Virus record (IMG/VR): IMGVR_UViG_3300022187_000269
Coordinates: 1-22,310 of that record
DNA: 22,310 nt
Origin: a virus
Strand: one strand, 5' to 3'
Shown here: positions 1 through 7,000 of the stretch, piece by piece
Position numbering within the stretch: position 1 is the stretch's first letter
How the letters are laid out: each line of letters opens with the position of its first letter
Position numbers and translations under genes: made by a program
Notes under the pieces: generated by a model
Told to the model about the DNA's origin: nothing
The model's database searches: none
What the model saw: only the letters and a program-made list of their open reading frames with translations

Positions 1-5
1 GAGAC

Positions 6-30
6 AACTGTCAAATATTTTTTGACAGTT
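6..30. repeat. Perfect 10-bp inverted repeat at the end of the operon
   Basis: AACTGTCAAA at 6-15 and TTTGACAGTT at 21-30 are exact reverse complements around a five-base spacer. The repeat begins immediately after the stop of the last gene. As RNA it would form a 10-bp stem with four G-C pairs. No clear U tract follows on the minus strand, so it is either a weak terminator, an mRNA 3'-end stabiliser, or a two-fold protein-binding site. Both arms contain TTGACA, a -35-like hexamer. Confidence 0.6.
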
Positions 31-150
31 CTACCGTTTTGATTGCATTGGCTTCTTAGACCCGTTTTTGCAGCCACCCTTTTTGCCGCCTTTGCGCTTC
101 TTGGGTGGTCTTCCTACCTTGCTACCGTATGTACCTTTTCCTTGTGGCAT
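31..150 (-). CDS. Tiny basic protein with AT-hook-like motif (39 aa)
   Basis: The 39-aa protein reads MPQGKGTYGSKVGRPPKKRK, then GGKKGGCKNGSKK, ending PMQSKR. It has 14 basic and no acidic residues. The opening KGTYGSKVGRPPKK is a conserved phage small-protein signature in my memory, and GRPPKK resembles the core of an AT-hook, a minor-groove DNA-binding motif, though the usual Arg before the Gly is a Val here. The ATG at 150 overlaps the upstream stop (TGATG), which supports expression. It is too short for usual gene callers but fits the coupled operon. The stop lies one base beyond a perfect inverted repeat. Confidence 0.7.
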   Translation of the reverse strand: MPQGKGTYGSKVGRPPKKRKGGKKGGCKNGSKKPMQSKR

Positions 151-305
151 CACTTCTTTCCTTTCTTCGCTGATTGCTTCAGCGCTTTTGCAGTCGGTGC
201 ACCCTTGCTTCCTGGCTTACGCATCTTCTCGTTGCTTCCGGCTTTAATGCGTTTGCGCTTTGCGTGGATGTTTGCCCACAGGCCCTTCTTCTTCTTCGCA
301 GTCAT
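150..305 (-). CDS. Small basic conserved phage protein (51 aa)
   Basis: This 51-aa protein contains KKKKGLWANIHAKRKRIKAG, then SNEKMRKPGSKGAPTAKAL. That is the GLWANIHAKRKRI-x-AGS pattern of a small protein common in phage and prophage genomes, as I recall, with no known function. It has 19 basic residues and one acidic. The same frame stays open to a TTG at 488, which would overlap the preceding gene almost entirely. The ATG at 305, ten bases after that gene's TAG and preceded by GGGGTGAGG, is clearly the better start. Its stop overlaps the next ATG (TGATG). Confidence 0.75.
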   Translation of the reverse strand: MTAKKKKGLWANIHAKRKRIKAGSNEKMRKPGSKGAPTAKALKQSAKKGKK

Positions 306-315
306 CGCCTCACCC

Positions 316-651
316 CTATCGGACTTTTCTTGCTTTTGTTTTTGGCTTTGCAGAGCGAGCTTTTTTTGCTCGAACTTTTTTGACAGCATTTTTAATTTCT
401 TTGCCTGTCGCTTTAGACGCTGCCTTAAGGGATTTAGGAGCCTTGCGCTGCGTTGATGAAGGACCGGAAGATTTTTGTTTTGGGACAATTGGCTCTAGCG
501 CCGGAAGCGTGCTGAAATTTCCTTTCAAAATCTCGCGAAGCCTTTTTTTTTGAGATGCCTCTTTTCCTTTGGTCATCTTATCTCTGAGCCGCTGCTTCTG
601 CGCTTCACTCTTAAATCTGCTTTTTTTCGCTGGTGTTTTCTTCGCAGCCAT
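316..651 (-). CDS. Lysine-rich, histone H1-like small protein
   Basis: This 111-aa protein has 38 Lys or Arg and only six acidic residues. The N-terminal part (KKTPAKKSRFKSEAQKQRLR, KKRLREILKGN) may be helical, and the middle is Pro/Ser-rich. The C-terminal 35 residues are an Ala/Lys/Pro tail (VKKVRAKKARSAKPKTKARK) like that of histone H1 or bacterial H1-like proteins. No named family is recognised. The charge suggests binding DNA or RNA; whether it is packaged in the virion is unknown. AAGGA sits seven bases before the ATG at 651, which overlaps the endolysin stop (TGATG). It is part of a run of basic small genes at the end of the operon. Confidence 0.7.
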   Translation of the reverse strand: MAAKKTPAKKSRFKSEAQKQRLRDKMTKGKEASQKKRLREILKGNFSTLPALEPIVPKQKSSGPSSTQRKAPKSLKAASKATGKEIKNAVKKVRAKKARSAKPKTKARKVR

Positions 652-1112
652 CACTTAATCCTTTCATCAATAACCACCCGGCCATCTGGCTCTTGGTGCC
701 CAATCTCATTACAACGCTCCGGTGACCGTGCTGTTGGATGCCCAAGGCTGATGTGAATCCAGCCGCGCTCTAGAAGCAACTGACCAACATTGAGACGCTT
801 CTCCCGCACCTCAGTGGCAAGCTTCTCGAAAGCCTCTTCAATGGTGCCCTTGTACGGCTTGAAGTCACAGGCTTCCCCACGCATATGCTGGCTGCGCTCA
901 GAGCCACCAACGCGAGCGTTGAGAGTAGGGCCACGAAAGCCACTGGTTACACGGATGGGTGAGCCCACGATAGCTCGAACCCGCTCCATCAAGTTGGCAG
1001 TCAGGTAGATAGCGCAGGCGTAGTTCTTGGCTTCTTTTTTATTCGTCAGGAACAAGTCTTCATGGCTCGTGCGAGTCATCTCGTCCCAAGTGAAATGGTC
1101 TGTGAGCTTCAT
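651..1112 (-). CDS. Peptidoglycan peptidase (endolysin), peptidase M15 family
   Basis: This 153-aa protein belongs to the M15 (VanY / M15A-like) zinc peptidases and should cut peptide cross-links of the host cell wall for lysis. Visible motifs: HFTWDEMTRT at the N terminus, as in phage M15 proteins; SGFRGPTLNARVGG at 57-70; SQHMRGEACDF at 74-84, giving zinc ligands His76 and Asp83; and LLLERGWIHISLG at 112-124, giving the third ligand His120 and a conserved Glu115. It is a single domain with no cell-wall-binding module, signal peptide or membrane helix, so it would need a holin to reach the wall. An in-frame GTG lies four codons upstream, but the ATG at 1112 makes a TAATG overlap with the preceding stop and is preferred. 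Confidence 0.9.
   Translation of the reverse strand: MKLTDHFTWDEMTRTSHEDLFLTNKKEAKNYACAIYLTANLMERVRAIVGSPIRVTSGFRGPTLNARVGGSERSQHMRGEACDFKPYKGTIEEAFEKLATEVREKRLNVGQLLLERGWIHISLGHPTARSPERCNEIGHQEPDGRVVIDERIK
659..663 (-). promoter_or_regulatory. Ribosome binding site that decides the 651 start
   Basis: AAGGA on the minus strand leaves seven bases to the ATG at 651 and four to a GTG at 654. The ATG is preferred, as at other TGATG junctions in this operon. Confidence 0.55.
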
Positions 1113-1423
1113 TAGCAATTCCACTCTCGACGCGCCTTGCGCAGTCTTGAGTTAGGATTCTTCGCAGCCTTAGGGAACTTTTTCATCTGACCAGCACTGC
1201 GAGCGCAGAAAGACTTTCGCCTCTTGGCGTCCTTACTGCCCTTTTTGGGGTTAGGCGCTGGTGGTTTTAGATTGCCACCGGTTCTTCTGTTGTATTCTCT
1301 GCGGCCTTTCTCTGACATGCCGCCTTCTTCTCTGAGGTGGCCACTTTTAACAGACATGCCCTGCATGCCGTCTTTAGCCTTTGATTTACGCTTTGTTGAT
1401 TTCTTAGGTCCAGCTTTTAACAT
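1112..1423 (-). CDS. Basic conserved phage protein, DUF6321-like
   Basis: This 103-aa protein has a very basic N-terminal region (KKSTKRKSKAKDGMQGM) and a conserved core. The core contains GGMSEKGRREYNRRTGGNL, a proline-rich step (KPPAPNPKK), then KSFCARSAGQMKKFPKAAK and a C-terminal RKARREWNC. The G-x-S-x-x-G-R-x-x-Y-N and S-F-x-A-R motifs match what I recall of the DUF6321 family, found in phages and of unknown function. Two cysteines, residues 73 and 103, fall in conserved positions. The ATG at 1423 has GAGG seven bases ahead, and the stop shares a base with the next start (TAATG). Nucleic-acid binding is plausible from the charge but not shown. Confidence 0.72.
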   Translation of the reverse strand: MLKAGPKKSTKRKSKAKDGMQGMSVKSGHLREEGGMSEKGRREYNRRTGGNLKPPAPNPKKGSKDAKRRKSFCARSAGQMKKFPKAAKNPNSRLRKARREWNC

Positions 1424-1424
1424 C

Positions 1425-1619
1425 TCACCACCTCACTCTTAACCCGGCCATAGCGGCCCAGTCCTTCGCTCCGACGTGCCCCTGCGCAATCGCCTCCACA
1501 TGCTTATTGATGCGAGCGGCAGCATCAAGAGTCCCGACAATGCCACTGACGCTGTTAGCGCTGATGCCAAGATCGATGCGTCCACCACGGTCTGGAACTG
1601 CTGCCAACGCACGCGTCAA
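1425..1619 (-). CDS. Small unknown protein in the lysis block, TTG start
   Basis: This 64-aa frame starts at a TTG at 1619 that overlaps the upstream stop (TTGA). AAGGA lies one base before that TTG, which is too close for ideal spacing, so a second in-frame TTG at 1607 is an alternative start. The protein contains RGGRIDLGISANSVSGIVGT and a helix with LDAAARINKHVEAIAQGHVG, ending KDWAAMAGLRVRW. It has no membrane helix. Without it, about 190 bases would be empty in an otherwise gapless operon, and its stop is one base before the next start; both support a real gene. It could also be reached by ribosomal frameshift from the holin-like gene. Function unknown. Confidence 0.5.
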   Translation of the reverse strand: MTRALAAVPDRGGRIDLGISANSVSGIVGTLDAAARINKHVEAIAQGHVGAKDWAAMAGLRVRW

Positions 1620-1873
1620 TCCTTGGGTGAGTTGGCTTCCTGCTTTCCCACCGCAGCAACCGCCTCAGCGCCCGCTAGAGCCGCCTTTACCTTAGCCCGA
1701 CTCGCAGTATAGCTCGCCCCACAAATCGCACTCAGAAGCGTACCTGCAAGCGTTAGCCACGATGATTCGCCCTGAAACCCTTCGATGCTCGCAATGATCA
1801 TACCGCCAACCATACCGACCAGTGCTAGTACATACTCTGAGCTGGCCTTCCCGTTAGTCTTACCCTTAAGCAT
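1616..1873 (-). CDS. Two-helix membrane protein, probable holin
   Basis: This 85-aa protein has two predicted membrane helices, near residues 13-31 (EYVLALVGMVGGMIIASIEG) and 38-58 (SWLTLAGTLLSAICGASYTA), joined by a short loop. A basic and Ala-rich tail follows (SRAKVKAALAGAEAVAAVG). This is the layout of a small class II-type holin, which opens the inner membrane for the endolysin. A Y-T-A-S-R-x-K-x-K pattern after the second helix recalls small phage membrane proteins, from memory. The ATG at 1873 is six bases after GGAGG (AAGGAGGG), the strongest ribosome site near here, so it is preferred over upstream in-frame ATG and TTG codons. It overlaps the preceding gene by eight bases. Confidence 0.68.
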   Translation of the reverse strand: MLKGKTNGKASSEYVLALVGMVGGMIIASIEGFQGESSWLTLAGTLLSAICGASYTASRAKVKAALAGAEAVAAVGKQEANSPKD

Positions 1874-2162
1874 TTGTACCCTCCTTACGCGCATCATCAA
1901 GCCCCCTGCGATACGCGGTGTATGTATTGAACTGCTCGCGAAACTCGCACAGGTCCCGATGGGTCCGCTGCATCTTATCCCGCAAGTCTTTCACTTCATC
2001 TTCAATCCGGTCAGCCTGGTCTTGCATACGCTTGACGTTATCGTAGACCGTGCCCCCATTCTTCTTAGCCGACCATTGGTCGAGAGCCGATGACGCTTTG
2101 TTAATGAATAGAACGACCGCCCCGACAAGAGCGGCCATCGTGGCATGGTCAACTGCTTCCAT
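1866..2162 (-). CDS. Small membrane-anchored coiled-coil protein, holin-like candidate
   Basis: This 98-aa protein begins at the ATG at 2162, seven bases after the upstream stop; an earlier in-frame ATG at 2216 would overlap the upstream gene by 47 bases and is less likely. One hydrophobic segment lies at residues 8-22 (TMAALVGAVVLFINK). A charged coiled coil follows at about 41-80 (DNVKRMQDQADRIEDEVKDL). The C terminus is basic (YRRGLDDARKEG). One membrane helix plus a cytoplasmic or periplasmic coil, beside another small membrane protein and an endolysin, suggests a lysis role such as a one-helix holin or an inner-membrane spanin-like protein. No signal for an outer-membrane partner was seen. 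The assignment depends mainly on context. Confidence 0.6.
   Translation of the reverse strand: MEAVDHATMAALVGAVVLFINKASSALDQWSAKKNGGTVYDNVKRMQDQADRIEDEVKDLRDKMQRTHRDLCEFREQFNTYTAYRRGLDDARKEGTNA
1879..1886 (-). promoter_or_regulatory. Ribosome binding site that decides the 1873 start
   Basis: AAGGAGGG on the minus strand, just before the ATG at 1873. The in-frame ATG and TTG codons at 1894, 1897 and 1900 lie upstream of it and lack such a site. Confidence 0.7.
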
Positions 2163-2169
2163 TTGAGAC

Positions 2170-2484
2170 TTACTCAGCCGCTGGTGGCTGTGGAGCTGGG
2201 CCGAAGTCCGCTCCATGGAAGGGAGTAGCCTGCATGGCTGCTTCTAAGATAGCCTCAATTTGAGACACTTGCTCAGCAGTAAGCTGAACAGTCGCAACAA
2301 CAACTTGACCCTCATCGTCAAGTTTTGGAAGCTCAAGACCCACGCCACCACTGAAAAGCGAGTTTTCAGAGTTGACGTATCGTGCCCGTAGTTGATTTTG
2401 AGATACGACGAAGTTGCTGTCGGCGTCATACGCTCCAGCGAAGTTGATTTGCCATGATGTGATAATTGCAGAATGTCCAGACAT
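2170..2484 (-). CDS. Small protein after the tail fibre, unknown function
   Basis: This 104-aa protein starts at the ATG at 2484, where TAAGGGGA is the ribosome site and also contains the fibre stop. The open frame continues 13 codons further to a TTG with no ribosome site, which I rejected. The protein has a beta-like first half (SAIITSWQINFAGAYDADSN, QNQLRARYVNSENSLF), a helix near residues 65-90 (LTAEQVSQIEAILEAAMQA) and a Pro/Ala-rich end (APQPPAAE). No signal peptide, membrane helix or enzyme motif is seen. It may be a fibre-associated or minor virion protein; no named family is recognised. Confidence 0.6.
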   Translation of the reverse strand: MSGHSAIITSWQINFAGAYDADSNFVVSQNQLRARYVNSENSLFSGGVGLELPKLDDEGQVVVATVQLTAEQVSQIEAILEAAMQATPFHGADFGPAPQPPAAE

Positions 2485-2495
2485 GATTTGTCCCC

Positions 2496-3638
2496 TTAAG
2501 TTTTGGTGTGAAGACTCACACAATAGAAATAATGCGAAGGGTTTTCCACCCTACATCCGATAATTGAGAATACCGCAAGTTTGCCAGCGGCTAACGTAAA
2601 GCCTGAGCCAATCAAGTCAGCCGCGTCGGTACCCGCTGTTGCTACCGCATTACCGGCGTATTGCGCACTACCATCTAAGATAAACTTGGCGGAGTGAGTT
2701 GAATTCTGATTGTGCAAAACGAGATGCTGGGTTGATGTAGCGCCATCAGCGACGAGTCCTGATTGCATTGTTAACGTTATGCCTGTGGTTGCCGCAGCCG
2801 TGGCAGAAGCCCCGTATGTGACCGTAGCACCGGTTCTGTAGCCTAACGCAACAGTCGTGCCGTCATCCGTTTGATCAAGATCTGCCGGGACATGGTTTTG
2901 AAAGTTTGGTGCATAAGTATGAAACGTGAGGCCGTTTGTATTACCTACGCCGAGCACGTACGTCCCGCCGATTGCTCTGACTGTCTGAAGTCCCACAACG
3001 GGAATCTTTACTTTCTCGGTGCTGCCTCGCTCAATATCAAGATAAGTGGTAGGTGACCCCGCATCGTCCACAACCTTGAAGTTGACAGTACTAGATGAGT
3101 CTAGCGTGAAGGTAGTGTTGGAGTCTTGATCAATTTCAAAGTTGGTTTCAGTGTCACTTTGAATCTTAAATGTGTCACCCGTACCAGCGCCACGCGCTCG
3201 CATCTGCACGCCTGAGTTTGATCCGCCAGTAGCTGAATGGATGATCCGAATATCATTAGCGAAAGCTCGTAAATGACCGGGGGAACCTGCAGTCAGGTCA
3301 CCAAAAGCCCAGTTATTTGCTGAGCCGATACTAAAGGCTCGATAGACTGAACCGGATGCGTTTAACCCCTGATAGTTATCCGCTTGAAAACGCAAAGGTA
3401 CTCCCGTCGGCATTTTAATGGTTACGCCGGGCTGCCCTGAAGTTGCATCAATCTTAATGTACTCGTTGGAGCTGCCATTTGCGAAAATGGTCTGTTCTGC
3501 GGAGTTGGTTGTATTGATCCGCATGTACTCGTTGGAGCCTTCTTTGATGAGAAGCGCTCCAGACGTGTCATCGGTGATCGTAATATCGCTAGGGTCGAAT
3601 GCGCCAGCGGCGGGTACATTGATGATAGTCTGGGTCAT
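2496..3638 (-). CDS. Tail fibre / receptor-binding-type protein
   Basis: This 380-aa protein has the composition of a trimeric phage fibre: Thr, Ser, Asn, Gly and Ala-rich, few Lys or Cys, with short beta repeats. Near residues 30-75 a 22-residue unit recurs, with SNEYMRINTT and then SNEYIKIDAT. Further strands follow with the same style (FKIQSDTETNFEIDQDSNTT, FTLDSSSTVNFKVVDDAG, TYLDIERGSTEKVKIPVVG). The C-terminal third is Ala/Thr/Gly-rich and ends VENPSHYFYCVSLHTKT. These features and the place between ejection proteins and lysis genes (as T7 gp17) support a fibre. No S74 domain or enzyme motif is present in this protein. The ATG at 3638 overlaps the upstream stop by four bases, with AGGAGG nine bases ahead. 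Confidence 0.75.
   Translation of the reverse strand: MTQTIINVPAAGAFDPSDITITDDTSGALLIKEGSNEYMRINTTNSAEQTIFANGSSNEYIKIDATSGQPGVTIKMPTGVPLRFQADNYQGLNASGSVYRAFSIGSANNWAFGDLTAGSPGHLRAFANDIRIIHSATGGSNSGVQMRARGAGTGDTFKIQSDTETNFEIDQDSNTTFTLDSSSTVNFKVVDDAGSPTTYLDIERGSTEKVKIPVVGLQTVRAIGGTYVLGVGNTNGLTFHTYAPNFQNHVPADLDQTDDGTTVALGYRTGATVTYGASATAAATTGITLTMQSGLVADGATSTQHLVLHNQNSTHSAKFILDGSAQYAGNAVATAGTDAADLIGSGFTLAAGKLAVFSIIGCRVENPSHYFYCVSLHTKT
3457..3538 (-). repeat. Direct repeat pair in the tail-fibre gene (22-codon period)
   Basis: The 16-base sequence ATGTACTCGTTGGAGC (plus strand) occurs exactly at 3457-3472 and 3523-3538, 66 bases apart. It encodes the SNEY-I/M core of a 22-residue beta repeat in the fibre protein. 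Conservation at the DNA level suggests a recent duplication or gene conversion within the fibre. Confidence 0.6.
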
Positions 3639-3994
3639 GCTCCTACCCCTCCTTCGACTTCGATGAGAACTACGCTGGTTCCCGGAGAATCAAGGTTATA
3701 TTGAACCTGAAACTTAGGAATGTTGTAGGTCACCGCGAAGGTCGGGCCATCGCTGGTTGGGGAAGATGCGAAAGACCCCGCTGAAGAAGCTTCTTCGGAG
3801 GCAACACCATCGCTGAAGATACGCATTAGCTTAACGCCGCTAATGTTAGGACCGCTAACATTGCGTACAGCTACGGTTACTTTGTCCTTGTGGTTAAGCT
3901 CGAAAATAGGGCCGTCAGCACCGACGTTAGTAGTAGAAGTCACCTTCTTAACGATTTGCCCTACATAGATTGACTGTCCTTCAATTGTTGCCAT
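3635..3994 (-). CDS. Small beta-rich structural protein, unknown function
   Basis: This 119-aa protein has alternating hydrophobic and polar residues suggesting a beta sandwich (KVTVAVRNVSGPNISGVKLMRI, PTFAVTYNIPKFQVQYNLDS, SVVLIEVEGGVGA). There is no signal peptide, membrane helix or enzyme motif. The ATG at 3994 has AAAGGGGG upstream. Its stop overlaps the tail-fibre start by four bases (ATGA), so the two are probably made together. A fibre-attachment adaptor or minor tail protein is a reasonable guess from position only. No named family is recognised. Confidence 0.6.
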   Translation of the reverse strand: MATIEGQSIYVGQIVKKVTSTTNVGADGPIFELNHKDKVTVAVRNVSGPNISGVKLMRIFSDGVASEEASSAGSFASSPTSDGPTFAVTYNIPKFQVQYNLDSPGTSVVLIEVEGGVGA

Positions 3995-4006
3995 GTCAGG
4001 CCCCCT

Positions 4007-7000
4007 TTATACGGTAAGCAAGCTATCGGTCTGAGTCATATGCGCATCAGCCAAAACCTTGCCCGCTCCTTGTCTAAATTTAACCTCACTAGGCTGCTCT
4101 TGGCCAGCGAGTGGTTGTGAAATGTTTGCTTGAAATCCTGCAACTTCTTCAGGGCTCATCGAGGCTACAAGGCCTCTGCCAAGAGCCAATCCAAACATGC
4201 TCTGCACGTCAAACGGGATTACTCCGTCATAGTCGCTCAGTGTCTCCATCATTGAATCTATAACCTGCGCAGTAACATCCGGAACAAATGCACTTGCCTG
4301 TGCAACATCTTCTGAAGTTAGCAGATTGTTAGAGATCAAATAATTTAGGCGAGTCAGCGGGTCTTTAATCATAGCCACTGCACCAGAGAGGCGCTCTAGC
4401 TGCTCCGGGGTATAGCTATCAGGCGTCTTATCAAAAGGCCCTTTTGGTGGACGTTGAGGCAGTGCAGACTCGATTAGGTTGATAGCGGCCAAGGCCCTAG
4501 TCCTATAAGCGTCAGAAAGCTCTGAGGACGGGGCCTCATCTGCTACTCTATCCAAAACTGCGGTTCGGTTCTCTGTGGACTGTAGGGCTTGGACTCTGCG
4601 CTCAATCTCCGCAGCTTGCGCCTCCTTAAGAACTTCACCAGCAGTCGGCATATCTCTCTCAGAGATAATCCCAATAGCTTGCGCAATCGGTGAACGACCA
4701 AGAACATACTGACCCCGAGAGCCGTCTTTGCCCTGCACGTTGCTCATCAATCTTTTATTGATGTCTTCGATGCCTCTTTGAACGCCCTTAACGGAGCGAT
4801 TGTAAAAGCCATTGAGTCGCAAGATGTTGCCAGGGGCAGACCTGAAGACACTGGCTGCATGAATTGCGGTAGCTAGTTTGTATTGTTGAGCCAGCAAAAG
4901 GCCAATTACCAATGGGTTTGACGAGGTAAACGGCGAAGATCCAAGCACCTGCCGAGTTTTGTATAAATCAGCAAAAGGCTTATCAGAGGGGGTTTTGCCT
5001 GCTGCTATTTGTCTCTCTCTTAGCTTCTTAAGTCTCTGCTCTGATTTCTCAAGAAGGTCTTTATCTATCCTGGCAATCTCTGCTTGATCTTCTGCGACCT
5101 TTTTCGTTGCTGCGGTTATCTCGTCAGCCTGGCTCTGCATTGCGACTTCAACACGCTTAATAACGTCGTCTTTGATTTTTTTCTTAGCCGCTTGCTTATC
5201 TTTTCTGGCCTTACCCACGCCTGCTTGAGCATCGTCTTTAATCTGACGCTGAAGCTCTTTGTTGTCGGCAAGCTCCTTTTTCAGCTCCGCAACCCTGGCC
5301 CTCTTTCTGATAACGTCTTCTTCAAGGTCTTTGATGATTTTTGCGTTTTGAGGGTCAGCCTTAATCTGCTCAATGCTTGATTGAGTTGTCTGAATATTTC
5401 CTTCAAGCTCAGTGATTTTCTTTTGATTACCTTGAACGATCTTATCAATAGCGGCTGCGCTTGATATGCGATCACCTCTGATTGCTGCGACAAGAGCTTG
5501 TCTCGCTTTATCAATCGTACCGACAGCGGTCTTGGTTGTCTGCGATATGTCAGAGATTGCAGCTTTTCTGCCCTTGGACATTGCAGCTACATTGGCAGTG
5601 CCGGTGTCAACAAGTTCTCTTAGCTGAGATACCAGCTCTTCGGTCTCTCCAAATAGGTCAGCCGCTTCTTCCGCTGCCTCTGCTTTGGATGCTTTTCTAA
5701 GAGCCTCAACCGCTTGATTGACCGCCTTAACGCTATCATTAGAAAGCGTAACCGCGTCTTTTACAGCTTGAGATGCTTCCTTGTTAAGCTCTGAAGAGCT
5801 TTGAGCTTGCGCAGCTTTCTCGCCCTTGGCGACACCAGACTCAATCTCTGCCCTGCGCACAGCCCGAAGAAGCGCAGCATACTGGCCAACCATTTCGCCA
5901 AGCGCATCAGGCTGACGACGTGCAACATCCTCAAGAGTCTCGATTGTTAGAAGAGCCCTTGGGTTCATGTTAAGGGCAGACGACGCATCCATTGCAGCCA
6001 TGACTTCATCGCCAATGAAAGTAAGCTCTTTGTTGATTGGTCCTAGGGCTTCTTCAACGTATCTCGCCGCTTCTAAGGTGAACTCCTTGATCTCATTACC
6101 AAGAGTTGCATCGTTTGGTTTACTGGCGAAAATACCTGACGTGTTAGAGTAACTTTCAAGCTCCGCAATAACTTCTTCAAGCTGCTCTTTTACAGCAACG
6201 CCTCTTTGATGAACCTCTGGTAATTTATTGGCTCCATCAAGACCCTTTAAGAAAGTGGGGTCCACATACATCTGATTGATCTTATCCAAGGCTCTCTGGA
6301 TGTACGCTGCCCCGCCAAAGATTTGCTCATTGTTGAGAATATCATTGTTAAATCTGTCGTAGATGTCTGCGTATTCGTTTTTTGTAATTCCCGTGGTACC
6401 GGTTTTTGCAGTAAAAGCCTTGCTGTATAGCTGACCAAATGCTGACTTTGCAGATCTAATCGCTGAGATTCCAGCAAATAAATCCTCGGCACTTCTTATA
6501 TTACCGACTGATTCCTGAAAGCGTTCTAGCTGTTTAAGAATGTCGGCAGAATTTGGATCGCCCAAATTTCTTATACTCAAGATGAGATCATCAAGTTGTT
6601 TGCTTACGTATAAGGCGGCTTTCTTAGGATCAATGTTTTCCTTTTTGACCGCTGTAATCATAGCCCTTGATGCTGCGCTCAGGTCTCTCTTATCGCCAGC
6701 TAAATTCCTAAATTGAAACTTGCCATTAATAAAATTAGGAGTCGAGCCTTCAAATATCTCACTGTAACCTTCGTCGCCTATTCTAAATTTACCCGTTAAA
6801 GACACCAGGGAGTTCTTTAGCGACGTAGTTGCTTTTTTAGTAAATTGATTGATTGCTTCTTTTAGGTCGTTTCGGCCTTGCTTTTGAGCAACCGCTGCAC
6901 TGGCTAAGAACTCTGAAGAACTTGTAATTGTTTGCTGTATTCTTAGAGCCTCGGCATCTGACTCTCGCTTGAGGCTGTCTCGAATAGCGACCAGCTCCTC

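Noticed and set aside
6-30. Calling the inverted repeat a standard rho-independent terminator
   Set aside because: The stem is A-T-rich and there is no U tract after it on the minus strand; only five bases remain to the edge, so it is reported as an inverted repeat.
306-488. A longer version of the 51-aa basic gene starting with TTG at 488
   Set aside because: It would overlap almost the whole of the preceding basic gene; the ATG at 305 sits ten bases after that gene's stop with a ribosome site.
43-553. Overlapping plus-strand open frames near the left end, rich in Phe, Leu and Cys
   Set aside because: They are the complement of the lysine-rich genes on the minus strand (Lys AAG/AAA codons read as Leu and Phe) and lack ribosome sites; the minus-strand genes have start-stop coupling and conserved motifs.
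2485-2523. TTG start for the gene after the fibre
   Set aside because: It overlaps the fibre gene and has no ribosome site, while the ATG at 2484 follows AAGGGGA at good spacing.
2496-3638. Enzymatic tailspike (depolymerase) rather than a simple fibre
   Set aside because: The protein is short, built of light beta repeats, with no recognisable hydrolase or lyase motif; an enzyme cannot be excluded but is not supported.
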